From contig JAJDDC010000070.1 in the NCBI GenBank assembly GCA_029260515.1, positions 186,001 to 250,000 on the forward strand: DNA of 64,000 nucleotides, read 5' to 3'. The notes beneath the pieces are model-generated. The model was not told where the DNA came from and searched no databases. It worked only from the letters and a program-made list of their open reading frames with translations. This document shows, piece after piece, positions 9,075 through 18,049 of the stretch (position 1 is its first letter; every line of letters starts with the position of its first letter). The position numbers and the translations under genes were made by a program. This DNA is from Phycisphaerales bacterium (GTDB lineage Bacteria; Planctomycetota; Phycisphaerae; Phycisphaerales; UBA1924).

Positions 9075-10142
9075 GTGAGCGACACCAACCAGGCCCGGCG
9101 GGCCATCATCACGGGCATCACCGGCCAGGACGGCTCGTACCTCACCGAGCTGCTGCTCGACAAGGGCTACGAGGTGCACGGCATCGTCCGGCGCGCCTCC
9201 ACCTTCAACACCGACCGCATCGACCACTGCTACCAGGACCCGCACATCAAGGGCACACGCCTGTTCCTGCACTACGGCGACCTGTGCGACGCCAATGTCA
9301 TGTCCAAGCTCATGGACGAGATCAAGCCCCACGAGGTGTACAACCTGGGCGCGCAGTCGCATGTCCGCGTGAGCTTCGACATGCCCATCTACACCGCGGA
9401 CACCGTGGGCATGGGCGCCCTCAAGATCCTCGAGGCTGTCCGCGACTTCCAGCAGAAGTCGGGCCAGCAGGTCCGGTTCTACCAGGCGTCGAGCTCGGAG
9501 ATGTACGGCAAGGTCGTCGAGACCCCGCAGCGCGAGACCACGCCGTTCTACCCCCGCTCGCCCTACGCGTGCGCCAAGGTTATGGCCCACTGGATGACCG
9601 TCAACTACCGCGAGAGCTACGACCTGCACGCCTCGTGCGGCATCCTGTTCAACCACGAGTCGCCGCGCCGGGGCGAGACGTTCGTCACCCGCAAGATCAC
9701 GCGGGCGGTCGGGCGGATCAAGACGGGCCTGCAGAAGAAGATCTTCCTGGGCAACCTGGACTCGAAGCGTGACTGGGGCTTCGCGGGCGATTACGTCGAG
9801 ATGATGTGGCGGATGCTCCAGCAGGACACGCCCGACGACTACGTCGTCGCGACCGGGCAGACCTGGTCGGTCCGGGAGTTCGCCGAGAAGGCCTTCGCGC
9901 ACGCGGGGCTGGACTTCTCGGAGTACGTCGAGTTCGACCCGAGGTACCTGCGTCCGGCGGAGGTCGAGCTGCTGCTGGGCGACCCGGCGAAGGCCAAGAA
10001 GAAGCTCGGCTGGGTGCCGACGACGAGCTTCGACGAGCTGGTCGCGATGATGGTCGAGCACGACCTGGAGCTTGCTTCCCGCGAGAAGACGCTCCGCGAC
10101 GCGGGGCACGAGCTGCCCGCGTTCACGGGTCACGACCAGTAG
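9075..10142 (+). CDS. gmd: GDP-mannose 4,6-dehydratase
   Basis: 355 residues from a GTG at 9075 preceded by AAGGAG six bases upstream. The NAD(P)-binding motif [18 protein letters not shown] starts at residue 13. Further family hallmarks are [22 protein letters not shown], the catalytic YACAK (YxxxK) and [19 protein letters not shown], all characteristic of GDP-mannose 4,6-dehydratase. It converts GDP-D-mannose to GDP-4-keto-6-deoxymannose, the precursor of GDP-L-fucose and GDP-D-rhamnose. The likely next enzyme is encoded far away at 35.6 kb in this window. The gene end overlaps the convergent kinase gene by 20 bp. Confidence 0.97.
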   Translation: MSDTNQARRAIITGITGQDGSYLTELLLDKGYEVHGIVRRASTFNTDRIDHCYQDPHIKGTRLFLHYGDLCDANVMSKLMDEIKPHEVYNLGAQSHVRVSFDMPIYTADTVGMGALKILEAVRDFQQKSGQQVRFYQASSSEMYGKVVETPQRETTPFYPRSPYACAKVMAHWMTVNYRESYDLHASCGILFNHESPRRGETFVTRKITRAVGRIKTGLQKKIFLGNLDSKRDWGFAGDYVEMMWRMLQQDTPDDYVVATGQTWSVREFAEKAFAHAGLDFSEYVEFDPRYLRPAEVELLLGDPAKAKKKLGWVPTTSFDELVAMMVEHDLELASREKTLRDAGHELPAFTGHDQ

Positions 10143-12471
10143 GCGACGACGCGATCGCGTCGGGCAACGGGCGCGGGCTCTGGCCTTGCGCCGAAGCGTC
10201 GCTGACGTGTTGCCATCGCGTGCGCGCCGCCCCGGCCTCGGCGTTCTCGCCGGCCGTCCCCCACCGCTCGTAGAGGCGATCGATGCGGACCAGCAGGCGT
10301 TGCACGGACGGGTGGTCCGCGTCCAGCTCACGCAGCGCCAGGTCGATCCGGTCGCGGAGCAACGCCTCGGCCTCCGAGTATCGCCCGCCCCCAAGTAGGG
10401 TCTCGCCGAGCTGGTCGCACGACGCGATTGTGGATGGGTGCACCGGGCCGTAGACGCGGTGGCACAACCGCAGCTCTTCTTGGAGGATCTCGATCGCGGG
10501 TCCGCGTCGGCCCTGGAGCAGGACCGCGATGCCCAGCTCGTGCATCGCGTTGATTGTGATCGGGTCAGTAGGGCCGAGGACGCGCGTCGACTCGTCGAGC
10601 AGCGACCGGAAGACAGCCTCGCTCTGCGAGTACCGCCCAAGGTCGGCGTAGGTGATGCCCAGACCGCTCTCGTACACCATGCGGTCGGTGGCGTGATCGT
10701 CGCCGAGCGCCCGGGCGATCTCGATGGCGGCGAGGGCGAGACGCTCGGCCTCGTCAGGGCGCCCGAGCTCGCCGAACGCGCCCGCGAGGTTGTGCATCGC
10801 GGCGGCGGTGAGCGGGTGATCCTCCCCGAGCACGCGGCGGCGGTCGCCCAGTATGCCCTCGTAGGCCCGGGCCGCCCCCTCGACATCGCCAGCTTCAAAC
10901 ATCAGCCGCGCCTCGTACGTGCGTGAGATCAGCGTATCGGGGTGGTCTCGCCCGAGATGGTCTTCGCGGATCGACCTGGCCAGCGGCAGATGGCGCCGCG
11001 AATCCTCGACGCGCCCGATACTCAGGAACGCGCGGCCGACCAGCAGGTGCAGCTCGGCGCGGATGAGCGGATCCGTGACCGCGCCCGATTCGAGACGGCG
11101 CTCGGCGCCCTCCAGGATGTTGAGCATCAACGAGATGTCCGCGAGCTCGGCCGTCTCGGGCTGGACCGAGAGCAGCATCTCTGAGACCACCGACTTAACC
11201 TCGCTGGCCCGCGAGAGCTCGCGCTGTGTCGCCCGGGTCTGCTCGCGCAGATCCGCATTTGCGCGGACCGCGGCCAGGAGCCCCGCCGAGGCGCCCGCGC
11301 CCCCGATCGCGAGCGTCGCGAGCATCAGCGAGCAGACACCGACCCCGACGCGGTGGCGCCGCACGAACTTGCTGGCCCGGTACGCCGCGCTCGGCGGACC
11401 CGCCTCGACCGGCTCGTAGGCCATGTAGCGACGCAACTCTTCGGCGACCTGGGCGGGTGAGGCGTACCGGCGCTCGCGTTGCTTCTCGAGGCAGCGCATC
11501 ACGACCCAATCAAGGTCCCGGCGCAGGGTCGCGCGGAGGTGGGCGACGCGTGTGCCCCGGTCGGCCGCGGCGCGGTCGGGGTCGGGCGCCGCGGCGAACC
11601 CCTCGCCCGGCCCGTGGGGCGTGCCGATGCGTGTGCTCGGGCGGGGCGGGTCCACCTCGCGGATGATGCGCTGGATCTCGGCGATCCCGGCCGCCCGCAG
11701 CGTGCCCGGGTTGAACGGGCGCCGCCCTGTCAGCAGTTCGTAGAGCACGACGCCCAGCGCGTAGACGTCGGTCCTCGTGTCGATGTCGGTCGCGCCCGGG
11801 TCGGCCTGCTCCGGGCTCATGTATTCGGGCGTGCCCACGAGTTGGCCTTGTTGGGTGAACATCGTGCGGCGCCCCGTGTCTTCGTGCATCGCCTTGGCGA
11901 TGCCGAAGTCGATGACCCGCGGCTGCGGCTCGCCGTCGCCGTCCATGAAGACGAGGATGTTGCTCGGCTTGAGGTCGCGGTGGATCACGCCCTTGGTGTG
12001 CGCGTGCTGGACCGCCTGACAGACGCGGACGAACAGGCGGAGGCGGGCCTCGATCCCGAGGCGGTGGCGGTCGCAGAAGTCCGTGATCGGCTCGCCCTCG
12101 ACCAGTTCCATGACGAAGTAGGGCAATCCCCGGTCGGTCGCGCCCCCGTCGTAGACCCTGGCGATGCACTCGTGGTCCATGACCGCCAACGCCTGGCGCT
12201 CGCCCTCGAAGCGGGCGAGCACCGCGCGCGAATCCATCCCCGCCTTGATGAGCTTGAGCGCGACCTCGCGGACGACCGGCTCGGTCTGCTCGGCACGCCA
12301 GACCGTCCCGAAGCCCCCCTCGCCCAGGGGGCGCACCAGGCGGTACCTGCCGACGGTGTCGCCCGGGGCGGGCCCGACCGGGTCTCTCGCGATCGCCGGC
12401 TCGTCCACGCGTGTCGAAGCGGTGCGGGTCTGGGCGCTGCCCCGCGCTGAGATGTCGGGCTCGTGTGTCAT
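10123..12471 (-). CDS. membrane-anchored serine/threonine protein kinase with TPR repeats
   Basis: 782 residues from the ATG at 12471. The kinase domain (about residues 42-340) has the glycine loop [11 protein letters not shown], the ATP-binding Lys in [10 protein letters not shown], catalytic [14 protein letters not shown] and [11 protein letters not shown]. One transmembrane helix follows (around residue 390, after RRHRVGVGV), then a C-terminal region of kinesin-light-chain-type tetratricopeptide repeats with recurring LG.DHP.T. This PknB-plus-TPR layout is common in planctomycetes. It should be an inner-membrane signalling kinase whose TPR part, beyond the helix, may sense or bind a partner. 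The gene stands alone; a long hairpin lies in the divergent region upstream. Confidence 0.93.
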   Translation of the reverse strand: MTHEPDISARGSAQTRTASTRVDEPAIARDPVGPAPGDTVGRYRLVRPLGEGGFGTVWRAEQTEPVVREVALKLIKAGMDSRAVLARFEGERQALAVMDHECIARVYDGGATDRGLPYFVMELVEGEPITDFCDRHRLGIEARLRLFVRVCQAVQHAHTKGVIHRDLKPSNILVFMDGDGEPQPRVIDFGIAKAMHEDTGRRTMFTQQGQLVGTPEYMSPEQADPGATDIDTRTDVYALGVVLYELLTGRRPFNPGTLRAAGIAEIQRIIREVDPPRPSTRIGTPHGPGEGFAAAPDPDRAAADRGTRVAHLRATLRRDLDWVVMRCLEKQRERRYASPAQVAEELRRYMAYEPVEAGPPSAAYRASKFVRRHRVGVGVCSLMLATLAIGGAGASAGLLAAVRANADLREQTRATQRELSRASEVKSVVSEMLLSVQPETAELADISLMLNILEGAERRLESGAVTDPLIRAELHLLVGRAFLSIGRVEDSRRHLPLARSIREDHLGRDHPDTLISRTYEARLMFEAGDVEGAARAYEGILGDRRRVLGEDHPLTAAAMHNLAGAFGELGRPDEAERLALAAIEIARALGDDHATDRMVYESGLGITYADLGRYSQSEAVFRSLLDESTRVLGPTDPITINAMHELGIAVLLQGRRGPAIEILQEELRLCHRVYGPVHPSTIASCDQLGETLLGGGRYSEAEALLRDRIDLALRELDADHPSVQRLLVRIDRLYERWGTAGENAEAGAARTRWQHVSDASAQGQSPRPLPDAIASSPTGRDP

Positions 12472-12601
12472 TCGGCGCCCGAGCGTACCACCCGGGCGGC
12501 GCGAACAAACCCGGCGCGGGCGTCGTTGTAGCAGATGGGTATGGCCCGCCGATGCCGGTGGGTCCGTCGCTCGGGCCGCCCGGCCCGGGAGGACCGCCCG
12601 T

Positions 12602-12653
12602 GATACGACGCCGCCGCCGGGCGCTCCTCTGCCGGCGGCGGCGTTGTTGTATC
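12602..12653. promoter_or_regulatory. strong hairpin in the divergent spacer between kinase and zinc-ribbon genes
   Basis: A perfect 13-bp GC-only inverted repeat (12608-12620 with 12632-12644, 11-base loop) is extended outside by GATAC/GTATC (12602-12606, 12649-12653) after a small bulge. It lies in the 230-bp gap between two divergent start codons. On the plus strand it would form in the leader of the zinc-ribbon gene about 50 bases before the start. It could be an attenuator, a transcript-stabilising structure or a bidirectional barrier. No U tract follows on either strand, so a normal terminator is unlikely. Confidence 0.45.
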
Positions 12654-12701
12654 GCGTGCGTCGGTGTTGGGGGCGACGCCCCGGGCCTGTATCATGCACG
12701 C

Positions 12702-13832
12702 GTGGTGGCGCGACGCCTCATCTTGCCAACACTGACGCTCGCGGCCACGACGGCCGTGCTCGGGGTCGCCGCCGTTCCTGTGGCTCGCGCCGTCAACGCC
12801 GAGGAGGCGCTCGTCCGGGCTGTCGCCGCCCTGCCGATGACGCTGGGACTGCTCGCGCTGATCGTGGGCGTGCTCCTGTTCGCGCTCCAGCGCCGCCTGC
12901 GCTTCGGCTCGGCGCCCTCGTGCCGCGGGTGCGGGTACCCGTACCCGGATACCGAGAAACTCATCACCGCATGCTGCGAGTGCGGCGCACCATGGCGGTG
13001 GTACGGCGGGCTGGTCCGCGGGACACCGATCCACTCGGACCGTGTCCGGCGCGCCGGGCGCTTCCTGATGATCGTCGGCGCGCCGCTCGTGATGCTCTCG
13101 ATGATCCCAACGGGGCGTGCCGTGTCGGTCCTGCCTACGGGTGTGATCTCGGCCAGGCTCGCGGTCGCGCCCGACTCGGGCGCCGGCGCCTGGTGGGACG
13201 AGCTGGATCGACGCACGATTGCCGACACGCAACGCGAGCGGATCGCGCTGCGGCTGCTGGATCGACGCCGTCGCGTGGGCTCGATCGGCACGGGGGGCGA
13301 GGGCTGGCTGCGCTCCAGTGTCGCGGCTCTCCCGACGAACTCGCCGGTGGTCGCGCGGTACACCGCCGAGGTCGTCGATGTGAACGCGGCGTCGCCAACG
13401 GCGACGCTCGCCTCGCGCCCGGCGCCGACCGCCGCGGCGCCCCCACGGGGCAACGTGCTCGTGCGTGACGCGGCGCCGTCGCCCGCAGAGCCCGACGACG
13501 GCCCGACGGTCGAAGAGTTCCTCGCGAGCCTGGGCGTGCGTATGGACGAACCGGACGAAGTATCGACGCCGCAAGCCACTCTGGCCCGTCGCCCGGGCCC
13601 GCCCAGGCGTGTCGCGCTGCCCACCGATATGGGCCGCGAGGGGTGGGTCGACAACATGCTCGGCGTACGGCCCGATCACGGCCCGTGGTCGGCCTCGTAC
13701 ACGCCGAACGCCGACGCGGGCGCCCCCACGACGCCGTACCTCTCGTGGGGCGAGGTCCAAGACAGCATCAACGCGCGGCGAGCGTCGAACGCGTGGCTGT
13801 CACGCCGCATCGGCCTGACCCCCAGCCGCTGA
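12702..13832 (+). CDS. membrane protein with a CxxCGY zinc ribbon, function unknown
   Basis: About 376 residues. The frame starts at tandem GTG codons (12702 or 12705) directly before ARRLILPTLTLAA, the first hydrophobic helix; no ATG fits. A second helix follows (TLGLLALIVGVLLFAL), then a zinc ribbon with CRGCGYPYP and CCECGAPWRW (two CxxC pairs, residues about 68-95), then a third helix near residue 128. The C-terminal 230 residues are low in complexity, rich in Pro, Ala and Arg, with no recognised domain. A similar CxxCGY ribbon occurs in the gene at 54.4 kb, and such proteins recur in planctomycete genomes. No function can be assigned. Its end is 7 bp from the convergent next gene. Confidence 0.7.
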   Translation: MVARRLILPTLTLAATTAVLGVAAVPVARAVNAEEALVRAVAALPMTLGLLALIVGVLLFALQRRLRFGSAPSCRGCGYPYPDTEKLITACCECGAPWRWYGGLVRGTPIHSDRVRRAGRFLMIVGAPLVMLSMIPTGRAVSVLPTGVISARLAVAPDSGAGAWWDELDRRTIADTQRERIALRLLDRRRRVGSIGTGGEGWLRSSVAALPTNSPVVARYTAEVVDVNAASPTATLASRPAPTAAAPPRGNVLVRDAAPSPAEPDDGPTVEEFLASLGVRMDEPDEVSTPQATLARRPGPPRRVALPTDMGREGWVDNMLGVRPDHGPWSASYTPNADAGAPTTPYLSWGEVQDSINARRASNAWLSRRIGLTPSR

Positions 13833-13839
13833 GCCCGTC

Positions 13840-14361
13840 TCAACGGGTGGGCATCTCGTCGTCGAAGTGCTCGATGTGCGCCAGGTCCCAGGACGCCGCG
13901 TCGCCCGCGTCGAGCCCGAACCGCTCGATGAGGCGCACGCAGGTGTTCCATCGGAGCACGGCGTCCTCGTTGTGCTCGGGCGCGAGGCGCTGGGCCTCGG
14001 TGTAGTGGTCCATCGCCTTGTGCAGACGCTCGAGCACGACCTCCGGGCCGTACTCGGCCCGCAGCAGCCGCTTGGCCCAGCGCTCGGCGATCACCCCCGC
14101 GTAGTACGCACGCCGGTACGTGTCGGTGATCTTCGCGAGCGCCTCCTCGGCGTCCGACTCGCCCACGCCCTTGCGCCGCCGGAACTGGTCGGTGATCGAG
14201 AGCAGCAGCAGCACGAGCACGTCCTGGTTGTCGGGGTCGGCCGCGAGAATGTCGCGGCAGATGCTCTCGGACTCCCAGGGCTCGTTGAGCAGGCGGTACC
14301 GCTCGGCCTTGGAGATCGCCCGCGGGATCGTGTCCGCGTGGATGCGCTTGAGCTCGCCCAT
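13840..14361 (-). CDS. conserved hypothetical protein with TPR-like helices
   Basis: 173 residues, entirely polar and helical. A strong AGGAGG lies just before the ATG at 14361. The segment ERYRLLNEPWESESICRDIL followed by AADPDN resembles a tetratricopeptide helix pair, and the later AMDHYTEAQRLAPEHN is a second TPR-like unit. There is no signal peptide or membrane helix, so it should be cytosolic. It sits downstream of the succinate dehydrogenase operon on the same strand but is separated from it by 175 bp holding a palindromic repeat, so co-transcription is uncertain. The function is unknown; a scaffold or assembly role is possible but unsupported. Confidence 0.75.
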   Translation of the reverse strand: MGELKRIHADTIPRAISKAERYRLLNEPWESESICRDILAADPDNQDVLVLLLLSITDQFRRRKGVGESDAEEALAKITDTYRRAYYAGVIAERWAKRLLRAEYGPEVVLERLHKAMDHYTEAQRLAPEHNEDAVLRWNTCVRLIERFGLDAGDAASWDLAHIEHFDDEMPTR

Positions 14362-14430
14362 CGCCGCCTCCTGATCGGGGCCGGGGTTCCTCGGCGGGAA
14401 CCCGTCTCGGGGCCAGAAGAAATCATATCT

Positions 14431-14503
14431 ACCACAGAGGCGCAGAGAACACAGAGGGAATACCTTTGGATCTCGGGCTCTGCGTTCTCTGCGCCTCTGT
14501 GGT
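14431..14503. repeat. dispersed palindromic repeat (REP/MITE-like 'CTCTGTG' element)
   Basis: Two 26-bp arms, 14431-14456 (beginning ACCACAGAGGCGCAGAGAAC) and 14478-14503, are inverted copies with a single mismatch and a 21-bp spacer. From memory, closely similar ACCACAGAGGC.CAGAG palindromes are scattered through many unrelated environmental bacterial genomes, including planctomycetes. When translated by mistake they give peptides such as TTEAQRTQRE or LCVLCASVV, both of which occur here. It lies 34 bp beyond the sdhB stop codon and could act as transcript end or mRNA stabiliser for the operon. Mobilisation by a REP-type transposase is inference; none is present in the window. Confidence 0.75.
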
Positions 14504-14536
14504 CAATCTTCGGTTCCGGAACAAATCCATATCCCG

Positions 14537-15295
14537 CTACTTCTTCCCTGGCTTGAAGATGCGGAAGAGCCTTGTCATCGGGTCGTAGAACTCGTCCACC
14601 ACCCGCTCCTTGAGCGGGATGATGGCGTTGTCGGTGATCGTGATGTGCTCGGGGCAGACCTTCGTGCAGCACTTGGTGATGTTGCAGTACCCGATGTTCT
14701 GCTCGTCCTTGAGCTGGCCCAGGCGGTCCTCGGTGTCCAGGGGGTGCATCTCGAGTTGGGCCGTATAGATGAAATGCCGCGGGCCGGAGAACTCCGGGTG
14801 CCGCTCGTGCTCGCGCAGGACGTGGCAGACGTCCTGGCACAGGAAGCACTCGATGCACTTGCGGAACTCCTGCACGCGCTCGACGTCGGCCTGAGCCATG
14901 TTCCACGAGCCGTCCGCGTTGTCGGGCTTGCGGGGCCTGAACTTCTTGATGCGCTTCTTGACCTCGTAGTTCCAGCTGACATCGGTCACCAGGTCTCGGA
15001 TGAGCGGGAAGGTCTGCATGGGCAGGATGGTGACGGGGACCGACGTGTCGATCTCGTCCATACGGGTCATGCACATGAGGCGGGGCTTGCCGTTGATCTC
15101 CGCCGAGCAAGAGCCGCACTTGCCCGCCTTGCAGTTCCAGCGGCAGGCCAGGTCGGGGGCGCTCTCGGCCTGGATCTGGTGCACCGCGTCGAGCACGACC
15201 ATGCCGGTCGTGATGCCGGTGGTGTAGTCCTTCAGCGCGCCCCCGGAGGCGTCGCCGCGCCAGACGCGGAACGTGACGTCGCGTGACTCGCCCAT
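14537..15295 (-). CDS. sdhB: succinate dehydrogenase iron-sulfur subunit
   Basis: 252 residues. The N-terminal plant-type [2Fe-2S] site is CRWNCKAGKCGSC followed by a Cys in RLMCMTRM. The C-terminal half carries CIECFLCQDVC (4Fe-4S) and CNITKCCTKVCP (3Fe-4S region). This is the normal SdhB/FrdB arrangement that wires electrons from the flavin to the membrane quinone site. The ATG at 15295 overlaps the sdhA stop by one base (TGATG), so translation is coupled; a much longer open frame upstream is only the shadow of sdhA. It is the last gene of the operon, followed by the palindromic repeat. Confidence 0.96.
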   Translation of the reverse strand: MGESRDVTFRVWRGDASGGALKDYTTGITTGMVVLDAVHQIQAESAPDLACRWNCKAGKCGSCSAEINGKPRLMCMTRMDEIDTSVPVTILPMQTFPLIRDLVTDVSWNYEVKKRIKKFRPRKPDNADGSWNMAQADVERVQEFRKCIECFLCQDVCHVLREHERHPEFSGPRHFIYTAQLEMHPLDTEDRLGQLKDEQNIGYCNITKCCTKVCPEHITITDNAIIPLKERVVDEFYDPMTRLFRIFKPGKK

Positions 15296-17112
15296 CAGCC
15301 CATCTCCTCGATGATCTGCTTGAGCTCGTCGCGGATCTGGGGGATATCGCGGCGGACGACGCTCATATGCCCGTCGGGGCCGCGGCTGGTGACGGAGTTG
15401 TGGTACCCGTGCGCCTCGTCCTTGCCCGGGTAGTCCTCGCGGAAGTGGGCGCCGCGGCTCTCGCGCCGGTCGAGCGCCGACCGCACCACGGCCTCGGCGC
15501 ACGTGAGCAGGTTCTTCAGGTCGAGCGCCGTGTGCCAGCCCGGGTTGTACTCGCGGTGCCCGTCGGCGCGGGCACGCGAGGCCCGCTCGCGGAGCCCCGC
15601 GAGCCCGTCGACGGCTTTCGCCATGTCGTTCTCGTTGCGGACGATGCCCGACTGGTCCTGCATCATGTCCTGCAGGTCGTGCTGGATGTCGTAGGGGTTC
15701 TCGCCGTCGGCGCGCTCGAAGGGCGCCAGCGCCTCGTGCATCGCGTCCTCGATCTGGCCCGCGTCGGCGTGCCCGGGCGAGTTGTCCTTGGCGTACTTGG
15801 CGGCGTGCTCGCCCGCGAGCTTGCCGAAGACCAGCAAATCGCTCAGCGAGTTGCCGCCGAGTCTGTTTGCCCCGTGCAGCCCGCCCGCGACCTCGCCGGC
15901 GGCGAACAGCCCTGGGACCGAGGACATCTGCGAGTCGCCGTCCACCTTCACGCCGCCCATGACGTAGTGCGTGGTCGGTCCGACCTCCATGGGCTCTTGC
16001 GTGATGTCCACGCCCGCCAGCTCCTTGAACTGGTGGTACATGCTGGGCAGCTTCTTCTTGATGTGCTCGCCCGCGTTGGGGAGCTTTTCTTTGATCCAGG
16101 CGATGTCGAGGAAGACCCCGCCGTGCGGGCTGCCTCGACCGGCCTTGATCTCGCGGACGATGCACCTGGCGACGTGGTCGCGCGTGAGCAGCTCGGGCGG
16201 ACGGAGGGCGTTCTTGTCGCCCGTGACGTAGCGCCAGCCTTCTTCCTCGTTGTCGGCGGTCTGCTGCTTGTACAGGTCCGGGATGTCGTCGAACATGAAC
16301 CGCTTGCCGTCCTTGTTGCGCAGCACCCCGCCCTCGCCGCGGACGCCCTCGGTTACCAGGATCCCCCGCACGCTGGGCGGCCAGACCATCCCGGTCGGGT
16401 GGAACTGGACGAACTCCATGTCCACAAGCTCGGCGCCCGCGTGGTAGGCCAGCGCGTGCCCGTCGCCCGTGTACTCCCAGCTGTTGGACGTGATCTTGAA
16501 CGCCCGCCCGATACCGCCCGTCGCGAGCACGACCGCCCCGGCCTTCCAGACGTGGAAGCGCCCGCGTTCGCGGTCGTACCCGATCGCGCCCACCACCCGC
16601 CCGCCGTCCTTGAGCAGCGCGGTGATGGTGAACTCCATGAAGACCTCGATGCCCTGGTGGATGCCGTGGTCCTGGAGGGTGCGGATCATCTCCAAACCAG
16701 TCCGGTCGCCGACGTGGGCCAGGCGCGGGTACTTGTGCCCGCCGAAGTTTCGTTGGAGGATCTTGCCCTTGGGTGTCCGGTCCATGACGGCGCCCCAGGC
16801 CTCGAGCTCGCGGACGCGGTCGGGCGCCTGCTGGGCGTGCAGCTCGGCCATCCGCCAGTTGTTGAGGTACTGCCCGCCGCGCATCGTGTCGGAGAAGTGG
16901 ACGCGCCAGTTGTCTCTGTCGTCCACGTTGCCCAGGGCCGCGGCGACCCCGCCCTCGGCCATCACGGTGTGCGCCTTGCCCAGCAGCGACTTGCACACCA
17001 GCCCGACGCGGGCGCCGGAGGCCGACGCCTCGATCGCGGCCCGCAGGCCCGCCCCGCCCGCGCCGATGACCAGGACGTCGTGCTCGTGCGTCTTGTACGA
17101 CTCGCCCGCCAT
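15295..17112 (-). CDS. sdhA: succinate dehydrogenase / fumarate reductase flavoprotein subunit
   Basis: 605 residues. VLVIGAGGAGLRAAIEAS (from about residue 14) is the dinucleotide-binding motif for FAD. KAHTVMAEGGVAAAL carries the His that in this family is covalently joined to FAD. GSPHGGVFLDIAW, HYVMGGVKVD and GANRLGGNSLSDLLVFG are standard SdhA substrate and FAD-site elements. The ATG at 17112 overlaps the stop of the membrane subunit by one base, and the stop overlaps sdhB by one base, so all three subunits are made from one coupled transcript. The enzyme oxidises succinate to fumarate in the TCA cycle and passes electrons to quinone. Confidence 0.97.
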   Translation of the reverse strand: MAGESYKTHEHDVLVIGAGGAGLRAAIEASASGARVGLVCKSLLGKAHTVMAEGGVAAALGNVDDRDNWRVHFSDTMRGGQYLNNWRMAELHAQQAPDRVRELEAWGAVMDRTPKGKILQRNFGGHKYPRLAHVGDRTGLEMIRTLQDHGIHQGIEVFMEFTITALLKDGGRVVGAIGYDRERGRFHVWKAGAVVLATGGIGRAFKITSNSWEYTGDGHALAYHAGAELVDMEFVQFHPTGMVWPPSVRGILVTEGVRGEGGVLRNKDGKRFMFDDIPDLYKQQTADNEEEGWRYVTGDKNALRPPELLTRDHVARCIVREIKAGRGSPHGGVFLDIAWIKEKLPNAGEHIKKKLPSMYHQFKELAGVDITQEPMEVGPTTHYVMGGVKVDGDSQMSSVPGLFAAGEVAGGLHGANRLGGNSLSDLLVFGKLAGEHAAKYAKDNSPGHADAGQIEDAMHEALAPFERADGENPYDIQHDLQDMMQDQSGIVRNENDMAKAVDGLAGLRERASRARADGHREYNPGWHTALDLKNLLTCAEAVVRSALDRRESRGAHFREDYPGKDEAHGYHNSVTSRGPDGHMSVVRRDIPQIRDELKQIIEEMG

Positions 17113-17954
17113 CAGAAGATCCTTACGTCGTTGATGACGCCAGACGCGCACAGTCGCACGTACAGATCGGTGAACCCAACCCAGAACAGGCTCGCCCACG
17201 CCCAGCGCATATGCCCGCGGTTGAGGCAGCTCACGCAGTCGTAGGCCTTCTTCTGGGCGCCGTTGTCGGAGATGCAGTCCTTTTTGCCGCCCACGAGGTG
17301 GCGGAGCGAATGGCACCCGAGGGTGTAGCCGCCCAGGAGAATGGGATTGACGACAAGGACGAGGGTGCCGATCCCGATGCCGAACGACTTGGCGCCGCCC
17401 TCGCCCACGAACCACATCGCGCTGAACGCGTCGTAGGCGAGGATGAACAGGAACCCGATCGCGAGGTACAGGAAGTACCGGTGGGCGTTCTGGAGGATGA
17501 GCGGGAGGCGGCGCTCGCCGCGGTACCGCTTGGTGTGCGGCCCGCCCACTGCGCACCCGGGTGGGGCGCCCCAGAACGACTTGTAGTACGCCCCGCGGTA
17601 GTAGTAGCACGTAAAGCGGAAGCCACCCGGCGCCCACAAAATCAGCAGCGCGGGTGACGCGGGGATGAACGCGGGCCACCAGCTCGGCCAGGCGCCGAAC
17701 CACGCGTGCCCGCTCGGCTCGACCCCGGGGGCGTCGAAGAGCAACGGCGAGTAGAAGGGGCTGAGGTAGTTCGCGCCGTTGACGCCGCAGTGGTAGTCCA
17801 CGCCCACGAACGCGGCCCATGTCGAATAGACGATGAACGCGCCGAGCCCGAGCAGGACGAGCAGCGGCTGGATGTACCACGTGTCGCCGCGGGCGGTCTT
17901 GAGAAATCCAACGCCGGCGCGTCGCTGCGGCAGGTGTACGTCTGGCTGGGCCAT
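17112..17954 (-). CDS. succinate dehydrogenase membrane anchor subunit, five-helix type with Cys/His cluster
   Basis: 280 residues from the ATG at 17954 (GGAG just upstream); first gene of the sdh operon and overlapping sdhA by one base. Five hydrophobic segments are seen (roughly residues 28-50, 78-100, 145-168, 178-200 and 253-272), unlike the usual small SdhC plus SdhD pair. Between helices 4 and 5 lie GGYTLGCHSLRH, a further Cys in KKDC, and DCVSCLNRGH. From memory, mycobacterial Sdh1 also has a single long anchor with a GCHS..H segment and a membrane-embedded Rieske-like [2Fe-2S] cluster, so these residues are candidate metal ligands. No separate sdhD is present. Symbol left blank because the naming of such fused anchors varies. 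Confidence 0.88.
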   Translation of the reverse strand: MAQPDVHLPQRRAGVGFLKTARGDTWYIQPLLVLLGLGAFIVYSTWAAFVGVDYHCGVNGANYLSPFYSPLLFDAPGVEPSGHAWFGAWPSWWPAFIPASPALLILWAPGGFRFTCYYYRGAYYKSFWGAPPGCAVGGPHTKRYRGERRLPLILQNAHRYFLYLAIGFLFILAYDAFSAMWFVGEGGAKSFGIGIGTLVLVVNPILLGGYTLGCHSLRHLVGGKKDCISDNGAQKKAYDCVSCLNRGHMRWAWASLFWVGFTDLYVRLCASGVINDVRIF

Positions 17955-18049
17955 CCCCGCTCCTGTCTCGGTGTTCAGGGCCGGACAGCCTAACGGGTGA
18001 GACCCCCCCACGCGACCCTCCGCGTCCCGAATCGACCGCCCCCGAGTGA

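Noticed and set aside
8655..10898. A 747-codon minus-strand open frame across gmd
   Set aside because: Antisense to gmd and the GT-C-like gene; no domain, low-complexity translation.
14440..14530. Peptide-coding frames through the palindromic repeat (TTEAQRTQRE, LCVLCASVV)
   Set aside because: These are the known translation artefacts of this repeat, not a gene.
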